A stretch of DNA of 64,000 nucleotides from Rossellomorea aquimaris (lineage in GTDB: Bacteria > Bacillota > Bacilli > Bacillales > Bacillaceae_B). Shown piece after piece: positions 18,885 through 27,464 of this stretch. Position 1 is the stretch's first letter, and every line of letters starts with the position of its first letter. The stretch is taken from positions 1 to 64,000 of the forward strand of contig NZ_VTEX01000002.1 of assembly GCF_008180865.1 (NCBI RefSeq). Reading direction: 5' to 3'. Below the pieces are notes generated by a model that saw only the letters and a program-made list of their open reading frames with translations, was not told the DNA's origin and searched no databases. The position numbers and the translations under genes are program-made.

Positions 18885-19415
18885 TTACCCCCTGTGAGTA
18901 AGATAACGCTCGTACCAAATGTCAATAAAGTCAGGAGCAAATGGCCCTTTTCTTTGTCGGATCCAGCGAACAAGCTTGTCGACATTTCGCTTCAGGATGT
19001 GGTCGATCACATCCGGGTAACCATACAGCTTGCGATGAGCTTCATACTCATCCTCATCCAGCAATGTATATGTCATATCAGGAAACACTTTAATATCCAA
19101 GTCGTAATCAATATACTTGATCGCTTCATGGTCATATACAAATGGTGAGCTTAAATTACAATAATAATAAATACCGTCCTCACGAATCATACAAATAATG
19201 TTAAACCATAGCTCTGAATGAAAATAGCATATTGCCGGTTCACGGGTCATCCACGTTCTTCCGTCTGATTCCGTCACCATCGTTCGATCATTTCCACCGA
19301 TTATCTGATTGCTTGTTCCTTTAAGAACCGTCGTCTCATTCCATATCCGGTGAATGTTGCCATCATGCTTAAAGCTATGTATTTGTACTGATTTTCCTTC
19401 AGTGGGAACCGCCAT
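18885..19415 (-). CDS. ygaC: YgaC, DUF402 nucleoside tri-/diphosphate phosphatase
   Basis: A 176-residue soluble DUF402 (UPF0374) protein. Members from Staphylococcus (Sa1684) and Bacillus hydrolyse nucleoside tri- and diphosphates. Conserved blocks are [22 protein letters not shown] and the acidic metal-site region [13 protein letters not shown], with a C-terminal [21 protein letters not shown] lies 5 nt before the ATG at 19415; an upstream in-frame ATG (19433) is weaker. The location between ygaD and ygaB matches B. subtilis. Confidence 0.92.
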   Translation of the reverse strand: MAVPTEGKSVQIHSFKHDGNIHRIWNETTVLKGTSNQIIGGNDRTMVTESDGRTWMTREPAICYFHSELWFNIICMIREDGIYYYCNLSSPFVYDHEAIKYIDYDLDIKVFPDMTYTLLDEDEYEAHRKLYGYPDVIDHILKRNVDKLVRWIRQRKGPFAPDFIDIWYERYLTHRG

Positions 19416-19496
19416 CGTATCCCCTTCTTTCATTTCAAAATTACCCTTATATATACTTATCTATTCTATCATTATAACGTTTCCTCAGAAAATTTA

Positions 19497-19542
19497 AAAC
19501 AAAAGGGCTATCCTTAAAGAAAAAATCCTTTAAGAATCGCCC
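19497..19542 (-). terminator. Terminator between ygaB and ygaC
   Basis: Minus-strand stem GGGCGATTCTTAAAG / CTTTAAGGATAGCCC with an 8-base loop followed by TTTTGTTTT, about 40 nt after the ygaB stop. Confidence 0.85.
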
Positions 19543-19581
19543 GGTTTCTTTTCAAAAATGGGATTTATCATTCATATCTTT

Positions 19582-19842
19582 TTATGTTGTAACGCTGTTT
19601 TGTTCCTTTTGATAGGAGCGAATCACTTCATCGGTTTGTTTTTGAAACATGTTTTGAATCTCTTTAAGTTCCATCTTTTTTGAAGCAATCTCTCTCTTTA
19701 TAGACTCAACCTTCGTCATCTCTTGAAGCTGAAGCAGCTCCTCTTCAAGCTCTTGACAACGTTCGATCTCAGACTGAAGATATAACAACTTATCCATGGT
19801 CTCCAACTGCTCTGTTACCAACTCATTAAACCGTTGCTGCAT
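19582..19842 (-). CDS. ygaB: YgaB-like coiled-coil protein
   Basis: A small, highly charged helical protein (86 residues from the ATG at 19842). Heptad-like Leu/Ile spacing runs through its length, consistent with a coiled coil. Size and position between ygaC and sspE match YgaB. The start is uncertain: GGGGAG lies 11 nt before ATG 19842 and 8 nt before the preceding GTG codon. The frame also reaches an ATG at 19866. The function is unknown. Confidence 0.7.
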   Translation of the reverse strand: MQQRFNELVTEQLETMDKLLYLQSEIERCQELEEELLQLQEMTKVESIKREIASKKMELKEIQNMFQKQTDEVIRSYQKEQNSVTT

Positions 19843-19941
19843 CACTTCCACCACTCCCCTAAACAAGCTCTCCTAAACATTCTCCTTTCACCCTCCAAAC
19901 CCTTTGACAACTTCTGTCACAATCCCACCAGTTTTGTCGAT

Positions 19942-20052
19942 GGAGGGACGGACCTCCATTTTTCAAAGGATGATGATTGATTGGCGTTGACATGATAGGA
20001 TTCATGGGAGGTCCGTCCCTTTATATGTAGCGATTTGAGAGGTCCGTCCCTC
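19942..20052. repeat. Cluster of three GAGGTCCGTCCCTC-type repeats
   Basis: Three copies of an 11-14-bp sequence lie in the 240-nt ygaB-sspE gap: GGAGGGACGGACCTCC at 19942-19957, GGGAGGTCCGTCCCT at 20006-20020 and GAGGTCCGTCCCTC at 20039-20052. The first is inverted relative to the others, so a stem-loop can form between them. Related hairpins occur at 24055-24087 and 24883-24907. The frame open across this stretch has no ribosome binding site and no known match. Confidence 0.75.
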
Positions 20053-20059
20053 AAAAACG

Positions 20060-20090
20060 AAAAAGCACCCAAGTTAATGGGTGCTTTTTC
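20060..20090 (-). terminator. Terminator of sspE
   Basis: Stem GAAAAAGCACCCA / TGGGTGCTTTTTC with a short loop and a T-run on the minus strand, 18 nt after the sspE stop. Confidence 0.93.
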
Positions 20091-20107
20091 CGTCAAGAAC
20101 AATTCAA

Positions 20108-20317
20108 TTATTGTTGTTGTTGACCGTATTTACCAGAAGCTTTCGCTTTGTTAGCTTCTGCTTGTTGGTTTTGTTGCTTCACGTGTTGTGCTGCTGTTGT
20201 TTCTGAAGCGAACTCAGTACCGTATTGTTGTTGTTGAGCTTGACCAGCTTGAGCGTTTTGTTGTTTCACATGTTGAACGCTTGTACCAGCTTGAGTTTTG
20301 TTTGGTTGTTTTGCCAT
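20108..20317 (-). CDS. sspE: Gamma-type small acid-soluble spore protein SspE
   Basis: A 69-residue, Gln/Ala-rich, hydrophilic spore protein that serves as an amino-acid store broken down during germination. It has two similar repeats, each containing QHVKQQN, and a TEFASE sequence that fits the GPR germination-protease cleavage consensus. GGAGGTG lies 6 nt before ATG 20317; the longer open frame to 20350 would include the ribosome site. Position next to fabL matches B. subtilis. Expression in the forespore under sigma-G is expected from the family; no clear sigma-G promoter was pinned down here. Confidence 0.95.
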   Translation of the reverse strand: MAKQPNKTQAGTSVQHVKQQNAQAGQAQQQQYGTEFASETTAAQHVKQQNQQAEANKAKASGKYGQQQQ

Positions 20318-20328
20318 TGTAATCACCT

Positions 20329-20356
20329 CCACGCTTATTAAGATAACCAAGCGTGG
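20329..20356 (-). promoter_or_regulatory. 5'-UTR stem-loop of sspE
   Basis: Perfect 8-bp inverted repeat CCACGCTT / AAGCGTGG with a 12-nt loop. The 3' arm ends in the GG that begins the GGAGGTG ribosome binding site. It may protect the transcript 5' end or limit ribosome access. Confidence 0.6.
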
Positions 20357-20393
20357 ATTTCACTATTCGATATTTTTCAGGAAATACATTCCA

Positions 20394-21203
<810 letters not shown>

Positions 21204-21240
21204 CTAATAAGAGCACGTCAGTTGAATGGAGGAATGAGTT

Positions 21241-21465
21241 ATGTATGTAGGTAGAGATATGACAGAGCTTTCAATGATTCCTAAAAATGAATGGGAGAAA
21301 AGCGAGCTTGCCTTCTTTCATCATTCACTACAACAAATAGTACCCTATTTGAACGCAGAAGGACAATCGATTCACAGAGAAATTGTTGAAGAAATTGAAA
21401 ACCGAGGCGGATTGAAGCGAGGCGAAGCCGATTATACACATGGCACAAAGGTTAGTTACGATTGA
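21241..21465 (+). CDS. yfhS: YfhS-like small protein
   Basis: A 74-residue soluble protein with no recognised domain. Length, sequence character and position between fabL and mutY fit B. subtilis YfhS. GGAGG lies 8 nt before the ATG. Its function is unknown; sporulation association is suggested only by the surrounding genes. Confidence 0.8.
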   Translation: MYVGRDMTELSMIPKNEWEKSELAFFHHSLQQIVPYLNAEGQSIHREIVEEIENRGGLKRGEADYTHGTKVSYD

Positions 21466-21480
21466 AATGGCAATAGACAA

Positions 21481-21512
21481 AGAGCAACCTTCCCGGCTGC
21501 TCTTTTTTTATT
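21481..21512. terminator. Terminator between yfhS and mutY
   Basis: Stem GAGCAACC / GGCTGCTC with a five-base loop and seven T on the plus strand; on the minus strand the same stem follows the mutY stop with a shorter T-run. Confidence 0.85.
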
Positions 21513-22614
21513 TCTGTAGTATCCCTTCACCTGTCTCCTTCCAGATTTTCTGGTGGGAAACAGGAAAGGCATACTTCTCTAATTCTTCAGTCGTTACGGC
21601 AATCAGACCGCTGGCATCAAGAGTAGTACTGTCGATAGAACCAACATATACTTCAATATCCCAAACAATGTGTGAGAATATATGCTGGATTTTCGTGACA
21701 ACCCCTGCTTTCAATGAGCAATCTACCTTGTATTCTTCCTCCATTTGATCAAGCAATTGCTTTCGTCCGCCGCTTTTACTTCCCACTTCAAAATTAGGGA
21801 ATTCCCATAAGTTAGCAAGCAGTCCTTTACTCGGGCGTTTGTGGATAACCACTCGATCATCTTCCGTAAACAGAACGGCTGCCGCCATATTCAGCTTACG
21901 TGCAGATTTCTTTTTCGATTTAATTGGAAGTTCTGTTTGCACTCCTTCTTCAAATGCCTGACAGTGCTCCCGGACAGGACATAGTAAGCAGGATGGTGAT
22001 GTCGGTGTGCAAATCAGTGCCCCAAGCTCCATCAATGCTTGATTGAAATACGATGGATTCTCTTCAGAAATCAAATTTCTGACTGCTTGTTCAAATACCT
22101 TGCGTGAAGCAGGTTTGGCAATATCCAGCCAGATAGAGAGGATCCTTGAAAATACCCGCATGACATTTCCGTCGACAGCAGGCTCCGGTTTGCTGTAGGC
22201 AATACTCAAAATCGCCCCCGCAGTGTATGGTCCCACACCTTTTAATGACGATATTTCTTTCGGTGTATCCGGGACGATTCCTTCATACTTTTCACTCACT
22301 TCTTTTACAGCAGATTGAAGGTTTCTGACTCTCGAATAGTAGCCGAGACCTTCCCATGCTTTCAGCACATCTTCTTCGTCTGCTGTAGCAAGAGCATCTA
22401 TGGTAGGAAATTTCTCGATGAATCGGTTAAAATAAGGTATGACCGTATCCACTCTTGTTTGTTGAAGCATGATTTCTGATACCCACACTTTATATGGATC
22501 TTGATCCTTCCTCCATGGAAGATCGCGCTGTTCCCTTGAAAACCATGATAGTAAATCTTTCTGAAATTCCTCACGGTTGATGGTTTGTAAATGTTTCAAA
22601 GATTCTTCAGTCAA
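21508..22614 (-). CDS. mutY: A/G-specific adenine DNA glycosylase MutY
   Basis: A 368-residue base-excision repair enzyme that removes adenine mispaired with 8-oxoguanine. It has the helix-hairpin-helix [11 protein letters not shown], catalytic residues Glu48 (SEIMLQQT) and Asp148 (AVDGNV), and a [4Fe-4S] cluster C202-x6-C209-x2-C212-x5-C218. The C-terminal MutT-like domain (about 245-368) recognises 8-oxoG. It corresponds to B. subtilis yfhQ, with conserved neighbours yfhS and yfhP. Confidence 0.96.
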   Translation of the reverse strand: MTEESLKHLQTINREEFQKDLLSWFSREQRDLPWRKDQDPYKVWVSEIMLQQTRVDTVIPYFNRFIEKFPTIDALATADEEDVLKAWEGLGYYSRVRNLQSAVKEVSEKYEGIVPDTPKEISSLKGVGPYTAGAILSIAYSKPEPAVDGNVMRVFSRILSIWLDIAKPASRKVFEQAVRNLISEENPSYFNQALMELGALICTPTSPSCLLCPVREHCQAFEEGVQTELPIKSKKKSARKLNMAAAVLFTEDDRVVIHKRPSKGLLANLWEFPNFEVGSKSGGRKQLLDQMEEEYKVDCSLKAGVVTKIQHIFSHIVWDIEVYVGSIDSTTLDASGLIAVTTEELEKYAFPVSHQKIWKETGEGILQK

Positions 22615-22669
22615 TTTTGTACCTCCAGGATGTTAAATGTTACATTGAATAGGGAATAAATAATTAAGG

Positions 22670-22972
22670 CTATGTTTTTAAGCCAACAAGGTTTATTTCT
22701 TTTAACCCTCCACAAATACATTCGTCCAATAATCCAAATAATAAATGACGACGGGAAGTTCGTAAACGTTTCAAAACATGGAAATGGGATTCTGTTGGCA
22801 CAATAAACCGTTCGATGTAACGATTAGAGCCGGCATCAGACTTTTCCCATTGGATATTACAGGCGTCGTATTGTGGTAATGTCTCGACGATGTTATTCAT
22901 AATCTGCTTATATTGAGGTTTGAAGTTTTGTTTTATTTCATATTCTAAGTAAATGTGTAAAGTGTTTTTCAT
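22670..22972 (-). CDS. Hypothetical protein, 100 aa
   Basis: No family was recognised. It is a soluble protein with an N-terminal strand-helix pattern (LHIYLEYEIK) and a C-terminal Cys-x-Cys (DECICGG). A ribosome site (GGAG) lies 9 nt before the ATG, and codon use looks normal for the region. It lies between mutY and yfhP, where B. subtilis has no clear counterpart, so it may be lineage-specific. The alternating pattern would fit a dimeric alpha-beta barrel, but that is a guess. Confidence 0.6.
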   Translation of the reverse strand: MKNTLHIYLEYEIKQNFKPQYKQIMNNIVETLPQYDACNIQWEKSDAGSNRYIERFIVPTESHFHVLKRLRTSRRHLLFGLLDECICGGLKEINLVGLKT

Positions 22973-23062
22973 TGAAATAAACTCCTTTTAACCATATCAT
23001 GTTCAAAAATGAATACAAGTCATAAAGAAAACAAAGAAATGCGAGCCAAGGGAGGACTTTTT

Positions 23063-24049
23063 TTGGATACAGGCACTCATATCGTCATGGGTTTCGCTCT
23101 TGGGGGCTTAGCCACCCTGGATCCCGTTGTTGCTGAAAGTGCAGCCACTTCTCAAAGTGTGCTCGTTGCAGCAGTCATCGGCTCTCAAATACCAGACATT
23201 GATACCGTTTTGAAATTACGCAATAATGCCGTTTATATACGTCATCACCGAGGCATCACCCACAGCATTCCAGCTTTATTTCTGTGGCCGCTTTTAATTG
23301 TCGCTTGTCTTTATCCTTTTTTCCCGGGGGCAGATTTGCTTCATTTATGGATTTGGACATTTGTGGCCGTATTCCTCCATGTATTTGTCGACATTTTCAA
23401 CGCCTATGGGACACAAGCCATCAGGCCGATCTCGTCGAAATGGGTCGCTTTAGGGGTCATTAACACGTTTGACCCGATTATTTTCGGGATTCATATTGGA
23501 GGATTGATTCTTTGGGGCATCGGATTACCGCCCGGAAAAACCTTTTTGGTCATGTACATTGTGATTTTTGCTTATTATGTATTAAGATTCCAGGTTCAAA
23601 AAGCCGTAAAAAATGCTGTTAAGCGAAGAATCCCTAAAGCGGAGAAAATAATCGTTTCTCCGACGATCCGGTTTTTCCAATGGCGACTTGCGATCGTAAC
23701 CAAGGAGCATTACTATGTCGCCCGGGCATTCAGACGGTCGATTACGATTTTTGATAAATTTGAACGGATACCGATACCAGAGAATTCAGTAATCAATGCC
23801 GCTAAAAAAGATAAAAATCTGGCCGCTTTTCTTTCCTTTTCGCCTGTTTTCCGCTGGGAAGTGGATGAATACGAAGATCATTTTGAAGTTCGCTTCATCG
23901 ATCTTCGCTACAGAAATAACGGACACTATCCATTTGTCGCCCTGGTACAGCTCGACAAAGATCTGACCATCGTCAGCTCCTACACAGGATGGGTCTTCAG
24001 CGAAGAAAAACTCCGCTCAAAAGTCGACATCGACATTTTAATCGATTAA
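23063..24049 (+). CDS. yfhP: YfhP, YdjM-type membrane-bound metal-dependent hydrolase
   Basis: A 328-residue membrane protein. The N-terminal 190 residues have about five helices with the conserved polar motifs DTGTH, DIDTV and HHRGITHS typical of the YdjM/LexA-inducible membrane hydrolase family. The C-terminal 130 residues are soluble. The start is taken as TTG at 23063 (LDTGTHIVMG), with GGGAGG 7 nt upstream and agreement with the B. subtilis MDTGTHIVMG start. The frame is open to an ATG at 23009. Its role is unknown; B. subtilis yfhP is linked to sporulation-period expression. Confidence 0.85.
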   Translation: MDTGTHIVMGFALGGLATLDPVVAESAATSQSVLVAAVIGSQIPDIDTVLKLRNNAVYIRHHRGITHSIPALFLWPLLIVACLYPFFPGADLLHLWIWTFVAVFLHVFVDIFNAYGTQAIRPISSKWVALGVINTFDPIIFGIHIGGLILWGIGLPPGKTFLVMYIVIFAYYVLRFQVQKAVKNAVKRRIPKAEKIIVSPTIRFFQWRLAIVTKEHYYVARAFRRSITIFDKFERIPIPENSVINAAKKDKNLAAFLSFSPVFRWEVDEYEDHFEVRFIDLRYRNNGHYPFVALVQLDKDLTIVSSYTGWVFSEEKLRSKVDIDILID

Positions 24050-24054
24050 AGCAG

Positions 24055-24087
24055 TGAGGGACGGACCTTTTCAAGGTCCGTCCCTCA
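24055..24087. repeat. Perfect REP-like hairpin between yfhP and yfhJ
   Basis: TGAGGGACGGACCTT and AAGGTCCGTCCCTCA form a perfect 15-bp stem with a TTC loop, centred between convergent yfhP and yfhJ. It may also terminate transcription, but no long T-run follows on either strand. It shares its core with 19942-20052, 24883-24907 and 33080-33097. Confidence 0.8.
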
Positions 24088-24092
24088 TCACT

Positions 24093-24368
24093 TTAATGCA
24101 CTAAATCATCACCTTCTGTATCGTCGATCAGGTGTTTGTATTTAGGGTTTTGTGCAGCAAATTCGTGGATTTGTTCTCCGTATGTATTTACCCATTGGCG
24201 AACGACTTTTTCCGTTACTGCTTTCCCTTTATAATCGTAACCTGCTTTTGCATATGTAGCTTCGAAATCCTCCCATACAAGTTCGATCCAGGTTCTCGCT
24301 TTTTCATACGAAAGTTTATTGTTTTTTTCAATTAACAATTGTGTTAATTCGTGGAATGTTGACTCCAT
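24093..24368 (-). CDS. yfhJ: YfhJ (WVELL family) protein
   Basis: A 91-residue soluble protein of the Bacillus WVELL family, with the diagnostic block KARTWIELVWEDFEATYAKAGY (residues about 23-44) and AQNPKYKHL near the end. GGAGGAG lies a few bases before the ATG. Function unknown. Neighbours agree with the B. subtilis yfhP-yfhJ-yfhH region. Confidence 0.9.
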   Translation of the reverse strand: MESTFHELTQLLIEKNNKLSYEKARTWIELVWEDFEATYAKAGYDYKGKAVTEKVVRQWVNTYGEQIHEFAAQNPKYKHLIDDTEGDDLVH

Positions 24369-24518
24369 TTTGTCTCCTCCTTTTCCATATATTTAGTTCC
24401 CGCTTTTATGATAATGTACACCATTTCACCCATACTATTAGTACGTGGTTAAGCTTAGTTGTGAATCTTTGCTTCTTCACGGTATGAGTCAGAAAATTCA
24501 CCTTTTAGGAGGCACTTT

Positions 24519-24683
24519 ATGCGAAATAAATCGACAGGGTTCCCTAACATGAATAACAATAAATTCGAAGGTGAACCAAGAGCTAAAGCGGAATTTGCAT
24601 CTAAAAGGGCTAACGGCACCATCAATACCCATCCTCAAGAACGTATGAAAGCTTCTGGAGAAAGAGATCACGACTCACTTTAA
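24519..24683 (+). CDS. sspK: Small acid-soluble spore protein SspK
   Basis: A 54-residue basic, hydrophilic spore protein starting [18 protein letters not shown], with the SspK block [15 protein letters not shown] and SGERDHDSL end. It belongs to the minor SASP group found in the spore core. TAGGAGG lies 6 nt before the ATG. It stands between yfhJ and yfhH as in B. subtilis. Forespore (sigma-G) expression is expected for the family. Confidence 0.92.
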   Translation: MRNKSTGFPNMNNNKFEGEPRAKAEFASKRANGTINTHPQERMKASGERDHDSL

Positions 24684-24714
24684 TGAAGTGAAATTTGTTT
24701 AGGGGGTAGTTACG

Positions 24715-24873
24715 ATGGCAAACATGAAAAACAACTTCTACCGAAATAAGTACAGTAGTCCATTTAACAAGGCATTCTACAATCCAAAGCATGCCCATTC
24801 CCAAGCTAATGGACAAACCACACAAACTCAAGACTTAATCATTCTAGAGAACCAGACACGCAAGCGTTCCTAG
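24715..24873 (+). CDS. Small YpzG-like protein, 52 aa
   Basis: Reading frame of 52 residues starting MANMKNNFYRNKYSSPF. It is rich in Asn, Lys and Gln, with NPKHAHSQANGQTTQTQDL and a basic C-terminus QTRKRS. AGGGGG lies 8 nt before the ATG. The composition resembles YpzG-type small Bacillus proteins, and it sits directly behind sspK (31 nt), so co-expression in the forespore is plausible. The family match is from memory and moderately secure. Confidence 0.7.
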   Translation: MANMKNNFYRNKYSSPFNKAFYNPKHAHSQANGQTTQTQDLIILENQTRKRS

Positions 24874-24882
24874 ACTGTTTCC

Positions 24883-24907
24883 GAGGTCCGTCCCCATGAC
24901 GGACCTC
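24883..24907. repeat. REP-like hairpin behind the YpzG-like gene
   Basis: GAGGTCCGTC and GACGGACCTC form a perfect 10-bp stem around CCCAT. It has the same core as the yfhP-yfhJ hairpin 800 bp away, and lies between two convergent genes. Confidence 0.75.
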
Positions 24908-24911
24908 TTCA

Positions 24912-25238
24912 TTATTTCTTTTCCCCTGCTAACAGCGAAATCGGCAGTGCTTCTTCTTTTCCGTCTCCTCCCAGGCGATATCCCCAGGCAAATACCCCGT
25001 TTAGATAGTCCACTTTGAAATATGTACCGGGATCCCCTTCTATCGCGTAGATGCCACCTGGCTTGTAGCTATCGGGATCCATTAAATAAGCCTGTGCCAT
25101 AAGAGCCTTCCGCTCCAAAACGGCGAACTCATTCACAATCCCCAACTGTTCAGCTTTTCTTGCCTTTTCTTTCAACGAAGCAATTTCCTGCTTCAACTCA
25201 TGCTCCGTCATCTCACTATATCTTCTCTCTTGTTCCAT
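24912..25238 (-). CDS. yfhH: YfhH, DUF1811 family protein
   Basis: A 108-residue protein with an N-terminal helical hairpin (ERRYSEMTEHELKQEIASL region) and a C-terminal small beta-barrel segment (PGGIYAIEGDPGTYFKVDYL). This is the DUF1811 architecture of B. subtilis YfhH, whose structure is known but whose function is not. In Bacillus it lies beside recX, as here (with an SDR gene and a membrane gene between). Confidence 0.9.
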   Translation of the reverse strand: MEQERRYSEMTEHELKQEIASLKEKARKAEQLGIVNEFAVLERKALMAQAYLMDPDSYKPGGIYAIEGDPGTYFKVDYLNGVFAWGYRLGGDGKEEALPISLLAGEKK

Positions 25239-25285
25239 TCTTCATCACCTCTACTAATAGTAGTATAGAGAAAATGATACAATAA

Positions 25286-25345
25286 GAAAAGCGGAAGCGG
25301 CTTGGTCAGCCCCGACAAGCATAAGACGGCCCCTTATTCCAAGAC
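25286..25345 (+). repeat. Short copy of the 126-bp repeat
   Basis: GAAAAGCGGAAGCGGCTTGG followed by TCAGCCCCGACAAGCATAAG is the reverse complement of the end of the units at 12708-12982 (one mismatch in the first 35 nt). The centre is reduced to ATAAG-ACGGCCC-CTTAT, a small hairpin, and the element ends near TCCAAGAC. It lies upstream of the SDR gene. Confidence 0.8.
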
Positions 25346-25384
25346 AATCATCTAACCAAATTCACCAGAAAGGATGACACCATC

Positions 25385-26056
25385 ATGAAAACAGCCATCA
25401 TCACAGGCGGAGGCTCCGGCCTTGGAAAAGAATTAGGAAAACTGCTTAGCCAGCAAGGATATCATATCTTGCTTCTTGGCCGAACGGAAGACCGCTTAAA
25501 AGAAGCTGCAACAGAAATTGAAAGCTTAGGCGGACAGGTTTCATTTACCACATTGGATATCCGTTCAACTCATGACATTCAACAATTCGGCAAAAATCAT
25601 CTACATGATCATACTGTTGAATTACTCATACATAACGCAGGAGTAGGCTATTTCGGTCCCTTCAAGGATTCAGGCGATGAGGAATTAGTAAGCATGTTTG
25701 AAACAAATGCACTTGGCCCCATTCGACTTACCAAGGCACTTCTAAATCAACTGGAACAAAATAGCACCATCATTAACATCATTTCAACAGCTGGCCTTAG
25801 AGGTAAAATGAACGAATCATTGTATGTAGCGAGCAAGTTTGCCCTCAGAGGATTTGGTGAAAGTTTACAGAAGGAGTACGAGGACTCGAATCTTCGCATC
25901 GTGAATGCATATATGGGTGGAATGGATACCCCATTTTGGGAGAACAGTGACCATATCAGTGATCCATCAAGACTTCGCTCTCCTAAAGATGTTGCGGAAT
26001 TGATTGTGAATGAATACAAAGAAAAAGACGAAATCGTCATTGAATCAAAAAAATAA
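25385..26056 (+). CDS. SDR family NAD(P)-dependent oxidoreductase
   Basis: A 223-residue classical short-chain dehydrogenase with the cofactor motif TGGGSGLG (residues 7-14), HNAGVG, and catalytic Ser-Tyr-x3-Lys (STAGL...YVASK). Arg after the second strand (LLGRTEDR) suggests NADP(H). The substrate cannot be inferred. AAAGGA lies 10 nt before the ATG. It is an insertion relative to the B. subtilis yfhH-recX order. Confidence 0.88.
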   Translation: MKTAIITGGGSGLGKELGKLLSQQGYHILLLGRTEDRLKEAATEIESLGGQVSFTTLDIRSTHDIQQFGKNHLHDHTVELLIHNAGVGYFGPFKDSGDEELVSMFETNALGPIRLTKALLNQLEQNSTIINIISTAGLRGKMNESLYVASKFALRGFGESLQKEYEDSNLRIVNAYMGGMDTPFWENSDHISDPSRLRSPKDVAELIVNEYKEKDEIVIESKK

Positions 26057-26064
26057 ACCTAAAT

Positions 26065-26095
26065 AGGCAGCCTTCCCTAAAGGAAGACTGCCTTC
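26065..26095. terminator. Hairpin between the SDR gene and the convergent membrane gene
   Basis: GGCAGCCTTCC / GGAAGACTGCC stem with one mismatch and a five-base loop, followed by TTCT. T-runs are modest on both strands. Confidence 0.6.
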
Positions 26096-26099
26096 TCAA

Positions 26100-26513
26100 T
26101 TATGGAGCAAACGGGAAGAACATAAAGGCCACCACAAATAATAGAACAGGCACCAAAAATACAGCGAAGGCATCAATAACAACGACAAATGCCATCCACA
26201 CCCAGCGGATACCGTCTTTTCTTTTGAGAAACTGCTGGATTATCCGGATGTTCACGAGAATGAGGAAAATTGCCACCCCCAAGAGAAAAAATGGCATCAC
26301 CCATTTCCCCATGGTTTCGGCGTACCCTTGGTTATACCATTCTTGTTTCCCCAGTGTATAGAATCCGGTTTGGACTTTAATGATGATTTCACCAATGATA
26401 AATAGTGCTGCCGCCACCACGACAATTCCACCTGTGTAAAGCTTGAATTTTTTTGTCGTACCGATGAGCAGCAGAAGTGTTAAACCAGCAAACAGAAGCG
26501 TGAAAATCTCCAC
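26100..26513 (-). CDS. Hypothetical four-helix membrane protein
   Basis: A 137-residue protein with four hydrophobic helices (about residues 2-19, 27-46, 70-90 and 104-134) and a short basic loop. The start is GTG with GGGGGAG 5 nt upstream. No family recognised. It lies between the SDR gene (convergent) and recX (same strand, 54 nt). Confidence 0.7.
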   Translation of the reverse strand: MEIFTLLFAGLTLLLLIGTTKKFKLYTGGIVVVAAALFIIGEIIIKVQTGFYTLGKQEWYNQGYAETMGKWVMPFFLLGVAIFLILVNIRIIQQFLKRKDGIRWVWMAFVVVIDAFAVFLVPVLLFVVAFMFFPFAP

Positions 26514-26567
26514 ACGAACTCCCCCTTGTCATACCCCTATAATTCAATCTATCTTGAAAACATCAAA

Positions 26568-27374
26568 TCATTCTTCATTTTCTTTTAATTCTTCCAAAAG
26601 TCTATCGATGTCCTCCATAGAGAAACCTTTTCGATACAAGGTCTGTTTCATTTTCTGGACATACTCGTATCCCTCATACTTTGAACTCAGCTTTCTATGA
26701 GCCTTTAACCCTTGGTGATAGACGGCATCCCATTTTTCATCATCATCCCGATCAGATTCTACTGTCTCCCAGACAATTTTCATGACAGAACCCGGATATC
26801 CTTTTCGCATCAAATTCTGCTCAATTTTTTGCTTGGCGATCATCTTTGAATCTTTCCGGTATTTTTGAAGAAGTTTTTCGGTGAGACCGACCGCTTTATC
26901 GACCTGCTTCTCTTCTGTGAATACAGCAAGAGCCTCTTCGATATAAGGGTCATCCACCCCTTTTCTTCTTAATTCCCCCCGAATCCAGGTCGGCCCCTTA
27001 TCGGAGGTATTCATGTGAGTCCCGACAAATGCTTGAGCGAATTCTAAATCATTGATGTATTTAATTTCATTTAATTTATGAATCACTTCCTGTATGACGC
27101 CATCTTCAGGATCACCTTCTTGTAAATGGTCCCTGATTTCTTTTTCCGTACGCATTCGATAGGCTAAATACTGGATGGCTTTATTGAATGCTTTTTTCAC
27201 ATCGTCTTCGTACTGAAGCTCGGAAATCTCAAGCTCATCGACTTCCAAGCCTTTTCTGAGCTGGAACTTCGCCAATACTGCTTCATCGACACTGAAAGAA
27301 TATTTTCCATCTATAAATAAATTGTAACGCTCATCGTTCTTTACTTGCTTCGTTATTTTCGTAATCTTACCCAT
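26568..27374 (-). CDS. recX: Regulatory protein RecX
   Basis: A 268-residue RecX-family protein, the long form found in Bacillus, that modulates RecA filament assembly. The three-helix RecX repeats are visible (RTEKEIRDHL, RRKGVDDPYIEEAL, LMRKGYPGSVMKIV, LYRKGFSMEDIDRLL). ATG 27374 has GAGGTGG 5 nt upstream; a GTG three codons earlier is less likely. Equivalent to B. subtilis yfhG/recX, divergent from yfhF. Confidence 0.92.
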   Translation of the reverse strand: MGKITKITKQVKNDERYNLFIDGKYSFSVDEAVLAKFQLRKGLEVDELEISELQYEDDVKKAFNKAIQYLAYRMRTEKEIRDHLQEGDPEDGVIQEVIHKLNEIKYINDLEFAQAFVGTHMNTSDKGPTWIRGELRRKGVDDPYIEEALAVFTEEKQVDKAVGLTEKLLQKYRKDSKMIAKQKIEQNLMRKGYPGSVMKIVWETVESDRDDDEKWDAVYHQGLKAHRKLSSKYEGYEYVQKMKQTLYRKGFSMEDIDRLLEELKENEE

Positions 27375-27464
27375 TTTTTCCACCTCATAGTAATCCTAAC
27401 ACATTCAGCATATGTTTTTTATTCTGTAGATAGGTAAAATAATAAGTATATTGGAGGGATGATG

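Noticed and set aside
19917..20102. 61-residue open frame on the minus strand between sspE and ygaB
   Set aside because: It runs across the REP-like repeats and the sspE terminator, has no ribosome binding site and no recognisable protein character.
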